DNA of 39,095 nt from Nocardia carnea (GTDB taxonomy: Bacteria > Actinomycetota > Actinomycetes > Mycobacteriales > Mycobacteriaceae). Below the pieces are notes generated by a model that saw only the letters and a list, made by a program, of their open reading frames with translations, had not been told where the DNA came from and did not search any database. Made by a program: the position numbers and the translations under genes. The stretch is from assembly GCF_029868325.1 (NCBI RefSeq), contig NZ_JARWNW010000053.1, forward strand, positions 1 through 39,095. Reading direction: 5' to 3'. Below are positions 1 to 8,300 of this stretch, in pieces. Each line of letters begins with the position of its first letter. Position 1 is the stretch's first letter.

Positions 1-148
1 AGTCTGGATCCCGAGGTCGTCGCGAACCCGCCGCTGCGCCGGGGCGGCCGCCGCGCGGCCCCCCCCCCCCCCCCAGCCCAGGGGCCGCCCCCCCCCCCCC
101 CCCACCCCCCCCGCCCCCCCCCCCCCCCCGCCAAAATTACAGCCAAAG
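1..148. other. C-homopolymer-rich sequence, probable assembly artefact
   Basis: Roughly bases 59-130 are almost only C, in several runs interrupted by single G or A bases, directly downstream of the recR stop codon. No gene, hairpin or ordered repeat unit is visible. The composition is unlike the remaining 39 kb. I read it as low-quality or mis-assembled sequence at a contig end rather than biology. Anything placed left of recR in this window should not be trusted. Confidence 0.7.
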
Positions 149-757
149 TTACAACCTGCGGCGGCCGGAGAATGCGCGGCCGAGAGTCAGTTCGTCGGCG
201 AACTCGAGGTCGCCGCCCATGGGGAGGCCGGAGGCCAGGCGCGTGACGGTGAGTCCCGGGAAGTCGCGCAGCATTCGCACCAGGTAGGTCGCGGTGGCTT
301 CGCCTTCGGTATTCGGGTCGGTGGCGATGATGACCTCGGTGACGTCCACGCCGTCGTCCTGGTTGCCGATCCGGGTGAGTAGCTCCCGGATCCGTAACTG
401 TTCGGGTCCCACACCGCTGAGTGGGTCCAGTGCGCCGCCCAGCACGTGGTAGCGGCCGCGGAATTCGCGGGTGCGTTCGATGGCCGGTACGTCCTTGGGT
501 TCCTCGACCACGCAGATCATGCTGCGGTCGCGGCGGGGGTCCGCGCAGATCCGGCACAGTTCGCCGTCGGCGACGGTGCCGCATTGCACGCAGAATCGCA
601 CACCGTCGCGGATCTTTTGCAGTACCGCCTGTAGCCGGTCGATCTCCGGCGGTTCCACCTGCAGCAGGTGGAAGGCGATCCGCTGGGCGCTCTTGGGGCC
701 GACGCCGGGTAGTTTGCCCAGTTCGTCGATGAGATCCTGAACCGGACCTTCGTACAC
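149..757 (-). CDS. recR: Recombination mediator protein RecR
   Basis: RecR acts in the cytoplasm with RecF and RecO to load RecA onto gapped single-stranded DNA. The 202-residue product has the family's order: an N-terminal helix-hairpin-helix (about 12-31, with [11 protein letters not shown]), a four-cysteine zinc finger (C56, C59, C68, C71) and a Toprim domain from about residue 80 ([10 protein letters not shown]). The C-terminus, [14 protein letters not shown], is typical. I chose the GTG at 757 because it gives the usual N-terminus (VYEGPVQDL) and the usual length, with GAGG seven bases upstream; the frame is open further to 802 but that extension is not conserved. It follows ybaB by 19 bases, the common ybaB-recR operon. 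In many bacteria dnaX is directly upstream, but here dnaX is about 13 kb away. Confidence 0.96.
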   Translation of the reverse strand: MYEGPVQDLIDELGKLPGVGPKSAQRIAFHLLQVEPPEIDRLQAVLQKIRDGVRFCVQCGTVADGELCRICADPRRDRSMICVVEEPKDVPAIERTREFRGRYHVLGGALDPLSGVGPEQLRIRELLTRIGNQDDGVDVTEVIIATDPNTEGEATATYLVRMLRDFPGLTVTRLASGLPMGGDLEFADELTLGRAFSGRRRL

Positions 758-776
758 CGCGATACCTCGGTACGGC

Positions 777-1109
777 TCAGAAGCCGGGCAGGCCCGGCGC
801 ACCGCCGCCGCCGGCCAGCGGGCCCAGGCGCTCGGCCGCCAGCTGCTGGGCGTTGGCCATGGCCTGGTTGATCGCGCCGATCACCAGATCCTGCAGTGTC
901 TCCACATCCTCGGGATCCACCGCCTTGGGGTCGATATTCAGCGACAATACTTCGCCGGTCGCTTTGATCGTCACCTTGACCAGGCCGTTTCCCGCCTGCC
1001 CCTCCACTTCGGCAGCAGCGATCTCGGCCTGCGCCGCCATCATCTGCTCCTGCATCTGCTGGGCCTGCTGGAGCAACTGCTGCATATCGAACTGACCATC
1101 GGGCTGCAC
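777..1109 (-). CDS. YbaB/EbfC family nucleoid-associated protein
   Basis: This is a small dimeric DNA-binding protein of the YbaB/EbfC family, found almost always beside recR. The 110-residue product begins with a Q/M-rich amphipathic helix ([15 protein letters not shown]) and continues with the conserved strand and helix region ([18 protein letters not shown], then [11 protein letters not shown]). It ends in a Gly/Pro-rich tail. The GTG at 1109 is chosen because AGAGGA sits eight bases upstream. The open frame extends to 1283, but the extra N-terminus is unlike the family. It is the first gene of the two-gene operon with recR. The family's exact role in recombination or nucleoid structure is not settled. 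Confidence 0.93.
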   Translation of the reverse strand: MQPDGQFDMQQLLQQAQQMQEQMMAAQAEIAAAEVEGQAGNGLVKVTIKATGEVLSLNIDPKAVDPEDVETLQDLVIGAINQAMANAQQLAAERLGPLAGGGGAPGLPGF

Positions 1110-1309
1110 GGCATTCCTCTCTACGGACGGGTCGTGATTCAGCCTAGTGGGCGCGGCTCCGCATTCGCTCAGGCCATGCGCCGAACATGCCGGTGCGGCG
1201 GATCGGCCGGTAACGACTCCGCCACGCCGTGGATCCGCGGATCGGCGGTTTCTTGTCGGTGGGCCGGTGAATGATGCGGGCAAACATCCGTTCGAGGACA
1301 GGAAGAATC

Positions 1310-1663
1310 ATGGCACCGACGATTGCCGCCACCACCTACGATTGCGCGGACGCCGCCGCACTGGCGGGTTTCTACGCCCGCCTGCTCGACCATCCGGTCG
1401 ATCCGGATGCCAGCGAATTCGTCGCCACCGTCGGCCGCGAATCCGGGCTGACCCCGCCGCTGATGTTCCTGCAGGTGCCCGATCGGACTCCGGGCAAGAA
1501 TTCGATCCACCTGGATCTCATGGCCACCGATCTGGCGGCCGAGGTGGAGCGGGCCGTGGCACTGGGTGCGAAGCATATCGGCGATTTCGACGAGCACGGC
1601 TTCCGGTGGGCCACGCTGGCCGATCCGGAGGGCAATCTCTTCGATATCGCCATCCATTCCTGA
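1310..1663 (+). CDS. VOC (glyoxalase/bleomycin-resistance fold) family protein
   Basis: A 117-residue single-module VOC protein. Visible hallmarks are the N-terminal strand and helix (AATTYDCADAAALAGFYARL), a central strand with IHLDLMATD, and the C-terminal signature WATLADPEGNLFDIA. VOC proteins use paired beta-alpha-beta-beta-beta modules, usually around a divalent metal. Their substrates differ widely (glyoxalase, dioxygenase, epimerase, drug binding) and cannot be read from this sequence. The ATG at 1310 is preferred over an upstream in-frame ATG at 1271 because AGGAAG lies just upstream. It stands alone, divergent from ybaB and convergent with the SRPBCC gene. In M. tuberculosis this slot holds a cell-wall amidase (Rv3717, from memory), so this is a local replacement. 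Confidence 0.85.
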   Translation: MAPTIAATTYDCADAAALAGFYARLLDHPVDPDASEFVATVGRESGLTPPLMFLQVPDRTPGKNSIHLDLMATDLAAEVERAVALGAKHIGDFDEHGFRWATLADPEGNLFDIAIHS

Positions 1664-1708
1664 GCCGGTTTCCTGCTTCGACCGTAACCGCGGTCGTAGC
1701 TGCCTCGT

Positions 1709-1740
1709 GGCCGTGGGCCGGCGCTGTCCGGCCCACGGCC
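1709..1740. terminator. Perfect 13-bp hairpin between convergent genes
   Basis: A 13-bp perfect inverted repeat (arms 1709-1721 and 1728-1740, starting GGCCGTGGGCCGG) surrounds a six-base loop. It lies between the convergent VOC and SRPBCC genes. It has no T tract on either side, so it would be a bidirectional hairpin-only terminator of the kind common in actinobacteria. Function is inferred from position and stability. Confidence 0.65.
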
Positions 1741-1823
1741 GGGGACGATTCCCGGCGAGGTCCGGCCCGCGAGTGGCGGTCACGGTCGGTCCGTGTGGCC
1801 ACCCGTGGGCCGGATCGGCTGTA

Positions 1824-2258
1824 TCAGCCGAGTTCGCGGTTCAGGTTGGCCAGCACCTCGGCCTGGATCTTGCGCAGACCCAGCGGGGCGAAAATCCCCT
1901 CGAAGATGCCGGCGATTCCACCGGCGCCCTGCCAGGTGGTTTCCAGGGTCACGGTCGACCCGGCGCCGGCCGGGGTGACCTTCCAGGTGTTGACCAGCGT
2001 GGAGTTGGCGTCTTTCTCGGTGACCACGGTATCGGCCACGGAGACCTGGGCGCGGATATTGCGGACTCGTTTCTCGGTGGCCTGCAGGGTCCACTCGGCC
2101 ACGGTGCCGTCGCCCTGGCCGCCCTCCACCACCTTGTAGTCGCGATAGTGCGCGGAGAGAATCTTCGGCCGCATCTCCGTGTAGTCGGTGATGGCCGCCA
2201 GCGTGCGCTGCGGATCCGCCCCGACCTCGATCGAACTGCCGGCCTTGACCTGTCCCAC
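1824..2258 (-). CDS. SRPBCC (START/Bet v1-like) family protein
   Basis: A 144-residue protein of the SRPBCC helix-grip fold, which makes a deep hydrophobic pocket for lipids or polyketides. The start is typical: a first strand (VKAGSSIEV), the helix with DPQRTLAAITDY, then alternating strands such as TVAEWTLQATEKRVRNI and STVTLETTWQG. A long C-terminal helix ends in AEVLANLNREL. The GTG at 2258 is chosen because AAGGAG lies seven bases upstream; in-frame codons exist to 2348 but without support. It matches the position of M. tuberculosis Rv3718c (remembered order), just before the divergent FAD oxidoreductase/CFA-synthase pair. A lipid-binding or lipid-modification link is plausible but unproven. 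Confidence 0.85.
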   Translation of the reverse strand: MGQVKAGSSIEVGADPQRTLAAITDYTEMRPKILSAHYRDYKVVEGGQGDGTVAEWTLQATEKRVRNIRAQVSVADTVVTEKDANSTLVNTWKVTPAGAGSTVTLETTWQGAGGIAGIFEGIFAPLGLRKIQAEVLANLNRELG

Positions 2259-2608
2259 TTGAACACTCCTTATACGGATGGGTTCTGACAGCACCATCCT
2301 GCCCTGTGTCCATCGGACACGCCGCGCCAGCCCGGTAATTACGGACAAATGTCATAAAGCCGACTATTCAACAAACTCTCCCGAAACGGCTACACAATGG
2401 ATAACACAGCATCCGATTCGGGCCCACCCGAACCGAACGCGACCAACAGCGACACGTGTTCGGCACAGCACCTTGAAGGTTTTGGTTCGTCCACGCGACC
2501 GAACCTTCCGCGCGGGGGCACGCCCCAATGACACAAATATGTGACATTTCAATCTTGATGATCCCCCCGCGCTGGCCGACCAAGACCATGTAGGACTAGC
2601 GTCTAGAC
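2259..2608. other. Divergent intergenic region, relatively AT-rich
   Basis: About 350 bases separate the SRPBCC gene (minus) from the FAD oxidoreductase gene (plus). Parts are clearly lower in GC than the flanking genes, especially about 2335-2410. I see no convincing gene: short open frames here lack family resemblance. It should hold both promoters; only the plus-strand one, next to the start at 2609, is recognisable. Confidence 0.6.
2597..2608 (+). promoter_or_regulatory. Candidate leaderless -10 box of the FAD oxidoreductase gene
   Basis: TAGCGT (2597-2602) fits the actinobacterial TANNNT -10 consensus and is followed by exactly six bases and then the GTG at 2609. Transcription would start at the start codon, giving a leaderless mRNA. 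No Shine-Dalgarno sequence is visible before 2609. The same spacing is found at dnaX, the 29042 methyltransferase and the DUF4190 gene. Confidence 0.5.
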
Positions 2609-4051
2609 GTGGCAATGAGTCTGTTGGGGAAGGCCGGCCACGGTCCGGCCGCAAATGAATCCGGGTTCGCCGCATATCGAGCAGGTGTCGACCGCCTGCT
2701 CGCGAGCTACCATGCGATCCCGGCCGATGCCGATGTCCGATTGGCCAAGAAGACCTCCAATCTGTTCCGGGCGCGGGCGAAGAACACCGCACCGGGGCTG
2801 GACGTCTCGGGGCTGACCCGGGTGATCGAGGTGGATCCGCAGGCGAAAACCGCCGAGGTCGCGGGAATGACCACCTACGAGGATCTGGTGGCCGCCACCC
2901 TGCTGTACGGGTTGGCCCCGCTGGTGGTGCCGCAGCTCAAAACGATCACCCTGGGCGGCGCGGTTACCGGGCTCGGGATCGAATCCAGTTCCTTCCGCAA
3001 CGGCCTGCCGCACGAATCGGTGCTGGAGATGGAGGTGCTCACCGGCGCGGGAGAAATCGTCACCATCACCCCGGACGGCCCGGATGCCGAGCTGTTCCGC
3101 GGGTTCCCGAACTCCTACGGCACCCTGGGGTACACCACCCGCCTGAAGATCGAACTGGAATCGGTGCCCCCTTATGTGGCGTTGCGGCATCTGCGGTTCC
3201 ACGATCTGCGTGAGCTCGAAGCCGCACTGGATCGGATCGTGCTGGAGCGCAGCCACGACGGGGAAGCGGTCGATTACCTCGACGGCGTGGTGTTCAGCGC
3301 CGGGGAGAGCTACCTGACGCTGGGGCGGCAGACCGATGAACCCGGCCCGGTCAGCGATTACACCGATATGGATATCTACTACCGGTCCATCCAGCACGAC
3401 GGCCCGGAGCCGAAACGGGACCGTCTCACCATCCACGATTACCTGTGGCGCTGGGATACCGACTGGTTCTGGTGCTCGCGCGCATTCGGTACACAGAACC
3501 CGAACATCCGCCGCTTCTGGCCGAAACGGTACCGCCGCAGCAGTTTCTACTGGAAACTTATCGCCCTCGATCACCGCTACAACATCGGTGACAAACTCGA
3601 GGCGCGTAAAGGAAATCCACCGCAGGAGCGCGTGGTGCAGGATATCGAGGTACCGGTGGAACGCACCGCGGATTTCATGGAATGGTTCCTGCGCGAAATC
3701 CCCATCGAACCCATCTGGCTGTGCCCGCTGCGGCTGCGCGATACCGGCGCCGCGCCCGGAACCCAGCCGTGGCCGCTGTATCCGCTGAGGACCGGCCGCA
3801 CGTACGTGAACATAGGCTTCTGGTCGGCGGTGCCGAAATCGCCCGGCCGGATAGATGGTGCGGCAAATCGCGCCATCGAGAAAACCGTCACCGAATTCGA
3901 CGGACACAAATCCCTGTACTCGGATTCATATTATGAACCCGAGGAGTTTGCCGCTCTGTACGGCGGTGAGAGATACAAAGAATTGAAGAAACGCTACGAT
4001 CCCGGCCAGCGCCTGCTGGATCTGTATTCGAAGGCGGTGCAACGCAGATGA
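2609..4051 (+). CDS. FAD-binding oxidoreductase (TmsA/Rv3719-like)
   Basis: A 480-residue FAD-linked oxidase of the DHCR24/alkyl-DHAP-synthase type. The N-terminal FAD_binding_4 (PCMH-type) domain shows LDVSGLTRVIEVDPQAKTAEV and the glycine-rich GGAVTGLGIESSSFRNGL near residue 115. The C-terminal half resembles DHCR24-like reductases. It overlaps the next gene by four bases (ATGA), so the two are translationally coupled. In mycobacteria a related pair, TmsA (FAD reductase) with TmsB (SAM methyltransferase), makes 10-methyl fatty acids such as tuberculostearate. Rv3719-Rv3720 is the pair matching this gene order. I infer that this protein reduces or modifies the intermediate made by its partner on membrane phospholipid acyl chains. 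The start is GTG 2609, supported by the -10 spacing; ATG 2615 is possible. Confidence 0.85.
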   Translation: MAMSLLGKAGHGPAANESGFAAYRAGVDRLLASYHAIPADADVRLAKKTSNLFRARAKNTAPGLDVSGLTRVIEVDPQAKTAEVAGMTTYEDLVAATLLYGLAPLVVPQLKTITLGGAVTGLGIESSSFRNGLPHESVLEMEVLTGAGEIVTITPDGPDAELFRGFPNSYGTLGYTTRLKIELESVPPYVALRHLRFHDLRELEAALDRIVLERSHDGEAVDYLDGVVFSAGESYLTLGRQTDEPGPVSDYTDMDIYYRSIQHDGPEPKRDRLTIHDYLWRWDTDWFWCSRAFGTQNPNIRRFWPKRYRRSSFYWKLIALDHRYNIGDKLEARKGNPPQERVVQDIEVPVERTADFMEWFLREIPIEPIWLCPLRLRDTGAAPGTQPWPLYPLRTGRTYVNIGFWSAVPKSPGRIDGAANRAIEKTVTEFDGHKSLYSDSYYEPEEFAALYGGERYKELKKRYDPGQRLLDLYSKAVQRR

Positions 4052-5364
4052 CGACATTTAAGGATAGATCCGATGCTTTTGCGGATCTGGGCACCCGGCT
4101 CAGTATCGCCGAAGTCGTCGAGACCTTGGTCGACGGCGATGTTCCCATCAAGCTGACCGCCTACGACGGCAGCACCACCGGCCCGGTGGATTCCGAGTTC
4201 GCGCTCGAGATCCGTAATCCGCGCGGTATCAATTATCTCGCCAACGCACCGGGTGATCTCGGTCTGGCCCGCGCCTACATCTCCGGGGATATGGACGCCG
4301 CGGGGGTGCACCCCGGCGACCCCTACGACATCCTCGCGGCGATGACGGACCTGAAGTTCAAACGTCCGTCGGCGCTTTCGCTGGTGGCGATCGCCCGCTC
4401 GCTGGGCTGGGAGCGGTTGCGCCCGGTACCACCACCGCCGCAGGAGACGGTGCCGCGGTGGCGCCGGATCGCGATGGAGGGTCTGCGGCATTCCAAGGCC
4501 CGCGATGCCGAGGTCATCCACCATCACTACGACGTCTCGAACACCTTCTACGAGTACGTGCTGGGTCCCTCCATGACCTACACCTGTGCGTGTTACGGCG
4601 AACGGGATTGGACGCTGGAGCAGGCCCAGGAGAACAAGTACCGGCTGGTCTTCGAGAAGCTCCGGCTGAAGGAGGGCGACCGGCTGCTCGATATCGGCTG
4701 CGGCTGGGGTGGCATGGTGCGCTACGCCGCCAAGCGCGGAGTCCGCGTCATCGGCGCGACCCTTTCGGCCGAACAGGCCGCGTGGGCGCAGAAGAAGATC
4801 GCCGAAGAAGGACTGAGTGATCTCGCCGAGGTGCGGTATTCGGATTACCGCGATGTGCCCGAGGGCCAGTTCGACGCGCTGTCCTCGATCGGGCTCACCG
4901 AACATATCGGCGTCCACAACTACCCGTCCTATTTCCGGTTCATCCAGAGCAAACTGCGCGACGGCGGCTTGTTCCTGAACCACTGCATCACCCGGCCGGA
5001 CAACACCCGCGCCACGAAGGCGGGAGATTTCATCGACCGCTATGTCTTCCCCGACGGGGAGCTCATCGGCTCCGGTCGCATCATCAGCGATATCCAGAAT
5101 GTCGGGCTCGAGGTTCTGCACGAGGAGAACCTGCGCGAACACTACGCGCTGACCCTCACGGAATGGTGCAAGAACCTGGTGGCCAACTGGGATGCCTGCG
5201 TCGCCGAAGCAGGCGAGGGCACCGCGAAGGTGTGGGGCCTGTACATGGCGGGCAGCCGGTTGGGATTCGAGCGCAATGTGGTGCAGCTGCACCAGGTGCT
5301 CGGGGTCAAACTGGGCAGCTCTGGTAAACCGGAGGTACCGCTGCGCCCCTGGTGGCAGCCCTAG
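4048..5364 (+). CDS. Cyclopropane-fatty-acid-synthase family SAM methyltransferase
   Basis: A 438-residue class I SAM-dependent methyltransferase of the CFA/mycolic acid cyclopropane synthase family. Such enzymes add a methylene or methyl group from SAM to the double bond of an acyl chain at the membrane. The SAM motif LDIGCGWGG is at about 214-222. Other family features are the pre-motif region YTCACYGERDW, the active-site stretch SIGLTEHIGVHNYPSYF, and later FIDRYVFPDGELI. A roughly 100-residue N-terminal lipid-binding region precedes the catalytic domain. It is coupled by a four-base overlap to the FAD oxidoreductase. The outcome could be a cyclopropane or, with the partner reductase, a 10-methyl branch; the sequence alone does not decide. 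It ends one base before the convergent kinase gene. Confidence 0.9.
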   Translation: MTTFKDRSDAFADLGTRLSIAEVVETLVDGDVPIKLTAYDGSTTGPVDSEFALEIRNPRGINYLANAPGDLGLARAYISGDMDAAGVHPGDPYDILAAMTDLKFKRPSALSLVAIARSLGWERLRPVPPPPQETVPRWRRIAMEGLRHSKARDAEVIHHHYDVSNTFYEYVLGPSMTYTCACYGERDWTLEQAQENKYRLVFEKLRLKEGDRLLDIGCGWGGMVRYAAKRGVRVIGATLSAEQAAWAQKKIAEEGLSDLAEVRYSDYRDVPEGQFDALSSIGLTEHIGVHNYPSYFRFIQSKLRDGGLFLNHCITRPDNTRATKAGDFIDRYVFPDGELIGSGRIISDIQNVGLEVLHEENLREHYALTLTEWCKNLVANWDACVAEAGEGTAKVWGLYMAGSRLGFERNVVQLHQVLGVKLGSSGKPEVPLRPWWQP

Positions 5365-5365
5365 A

Positions 5366-8300
5366 TCAGCTCAGTAGCTCGTCCAGGAAACGGATCGGGA
5401 CACGGTTCTCACCGAGCGTGCGAACCGTGTCCGTCCCGTCCGGGGTGGACACCGGTAGATCGTCGCGCAGCACCCGCAGGATCTCGAGGACCGCCGGCCC
5501 CGCATCCAGCAGCGGCCTGGTCCAGCCGAGTTCCGCGCAGGTGGCGACCACCGGCGCCAGCAGCGCGGCGGCCTCGCCGACCCAGCCGGCCGCGGCCAGC
5601 GATTCGGCGAGCAGCAGCGAGAGGTCCAGCTCGGCGCGGGGCCGGGCCTGTTCCCGCGTGCGGCTTTGGAGGGCTCGCGCATGCCGGGCCGCGCGTTCGT
5701 GTTCCTGCCGGGTACCGCCGGCCAGCAGTGCCCGGATGGTGGCGACCTCGCCGGCCTCCATATCCAGGACCGACGGGACCACCGGGTGCTCGGGTTCGCG
5801 GCGGGGTTCGGAGAAGTCGCCGGCGACAGCCGCGGTGCTTTCGGGGGCACGATCGGGCGCGATCACGCCCAGCCGGAACTGCTCGGCCCGGATCTGCGCA
5901 GCCAGCCGGGTCAGTTGATGGTCCGCGGCGATCCGCGCGCCTTCCCCCAGCCGCACCGCGGCCGCCGGTAGATCACCGAGTAGCGCCTTCACCCGGGCGC
6001 CGGTCACGATGGTGGCGATCAGGGATTCGATCGGACCGACCCGCGCGACCAGCTGGTAGGACTCGTCGAACAGTTCCTCGGCGGCAGCCAGATCACCGCG
6101 CCGGTATTCGAGTTCGCCCAGCAGTCCGGCGGCGGTGCGCACCCCGTGCGAGCGCGGACCCGACCTCATCTGAGCGGTCTTGTACGCCTGCCGGTAGGCA
6201 CTCAACGCCACCGCGATATCCAGCTGCTCGTAGGCGATGAGGCCGCGGCCGCACCAGGCGAAGATCTCACCGAGCGGCTCCCGGGAGCGTTCCTGATACG
6301 GTCGCGCCCATTCCAGCATTTCGCTCGCCGCCCGATAGTCGAATTCGCAAATTCGCACGTAGGCGTGGATATTTGCCGCTGTGGCGACAGTCCAGGCGGG
6401 CAATTCGCCGGGGTGGCGCAGCGATTCGGAGACTTGTTCGAGTACACCCGCGGAGCGGTCGTGCGAGATCTCGTCGGCCGCGGCCAGTACATCGGCCTGG
6501 CAGCGCTGTTTGCGCACCTCCCCGTCGCCCTCCGGGCTGCGGGACAGCACATTCGACAGCCGATTCAGCGCCGAACGGGCCGCGGTGGACTGTTGGAGAT
6601 TCACATTCGCCCGCGCGACCGCCATCAGCAGCTTCGAACGCGAGGCCACCTGCTGGACGGGAAGTTTGGACACCGAACCGAGCAGTGTCGCGACCCGCGA
6701 ACCGTCGACCAGATCCATCCCGCCGTTCTCGAGCAGGTCCAGCGCCGTCTTGAAATCGGTCCCGGCCAGCGAATGGTCCACCGCGCGGCGCAGCAGCTGG
6801 TGTTCGGCATACCACCGGGCGGCCCGGCGGTGCAGGGTTTTCACCCGGCCCGGATCCGTCCGGTCCAGGCGGGCCCGCAGATATTCGGCGAACAACGGCT
6901 GCATCTGGAACCATTCCGGTTCGGCGTCGGCGCGGCGCAGGAACAACTCGCGCCGTTCGGCCTGCTCCAGTAGCCGCGGCGCCTCGGAATTACCGGTGAG
7001 CGCGATGGCCAGCGAACCGTTCGCCTGCTCGGCCACCGCGATCACGGCGAGGAAGTCGAGCATCTCGGGTTCGAGGGCATCCAGCACGTTCTCGGCCAGG
7101 TATTCACGGATACCGTGCCCGCCCTCGGACAGGCGTTCCACCAGGACAGCCGGATCGGGATCGTCGCGCAGCGCGAGGCTGATCAGCTGGATCGCGGCGG
7201 GCCAGCCGTCGGTGGCGGTGTACAGCCGGTCCAGCTGTTCGTCGTCGAGTGCGAAACCGTTGCGGCGTACCAGGATCTCCCCGACCTCGGCGCGGGTGAG
7301 CCGCAGCTGCGCGGAATCGACCTGCACCAGTTCGTCGTTCATCCGCATCCGGCCGATGGGCAGTTCCGAGGGATCGCGGCTGGTCACCACGAGCCGCAGA
7401 TGGTGGCAGCCGCTGTCCAGCAGACTCGACAGCACCCGTTTCGCGCCGGGATCGGAAAGCCGATGCCAATCGTCGATGATCACCACCACCGGTTCTCCGC
7501 TGGTGTGCAGTTCGGTGATCAGGCTGGATACCGCGATGGTGACCGAATCCGCGGGCCGCTCCTCGAGCATCTGGCCCAAACCTGCCCCGATATCGGGCCG
7601 CACCCGGTGAATGGCCTCGATGAGGTGGGCGAGGAACCAGACCTCGTGGTCGTCGCCGCTGTCGATCCCGATCCAGGCGACCGGCAGTCCGAGCCCCTCC
7701 AGTTCGTCGCGCCACTGCGCCGCCAGCACGCTCTTACCGAAACCGGCCGGCGCGTGGATCACGGTGAGCCGGCGTTCCACACCGGTGCGCAGGACATCCA
7801 GCAGCCGTGGCCGGCGCACCGGTTCCCGGGGCGGCGTCGGTGGCCGGAACTTCGTGGCCGGGCTCGGCGGCAGGGTGCCCGGAGACCGCCGGCGGGCGGC
7901 CGCCGCAGCATCGCGCCGGCCGGAAGTGCTGCCGCGCGGGCCGGTCTCGCCGGTGGTGCGCCCCGGACGTGCACCGGCGCCGCTCATCCAGCCGGCGGCC
8001 GTCGGCGGCAGCAGCGGCCAGCTGCGGCGGGCGGTCACCGCGGGCGGCTGCCGGTCGTGTGCCGGCGGCCCGGTTTCCACCGCGGTGATCTCCGGGTCCA
8101 GTAACGCCATATCGTCCGGGACCTGCCCGTGCGCTATCTGTACCTCTCGCAACGTCTCACCGAACTCGTAGGCCGAGGCCGGGCGGTCCTGCGGGTCCTG
8201 CGCCATCGCCGCTTCGATCGCGGCGGCCACATCGGCCGGTATGTCCTGTTCACGAAGGTCGGGCACCGGTTGCGTGGTGATCCGCAGGAATTGCGCGACC

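Noticed and set aside
2603..3907. Minus-strand open frame of over 430 codons
   Set aside because: Antisense to the FAD oxidoreductase; no family resemblance.
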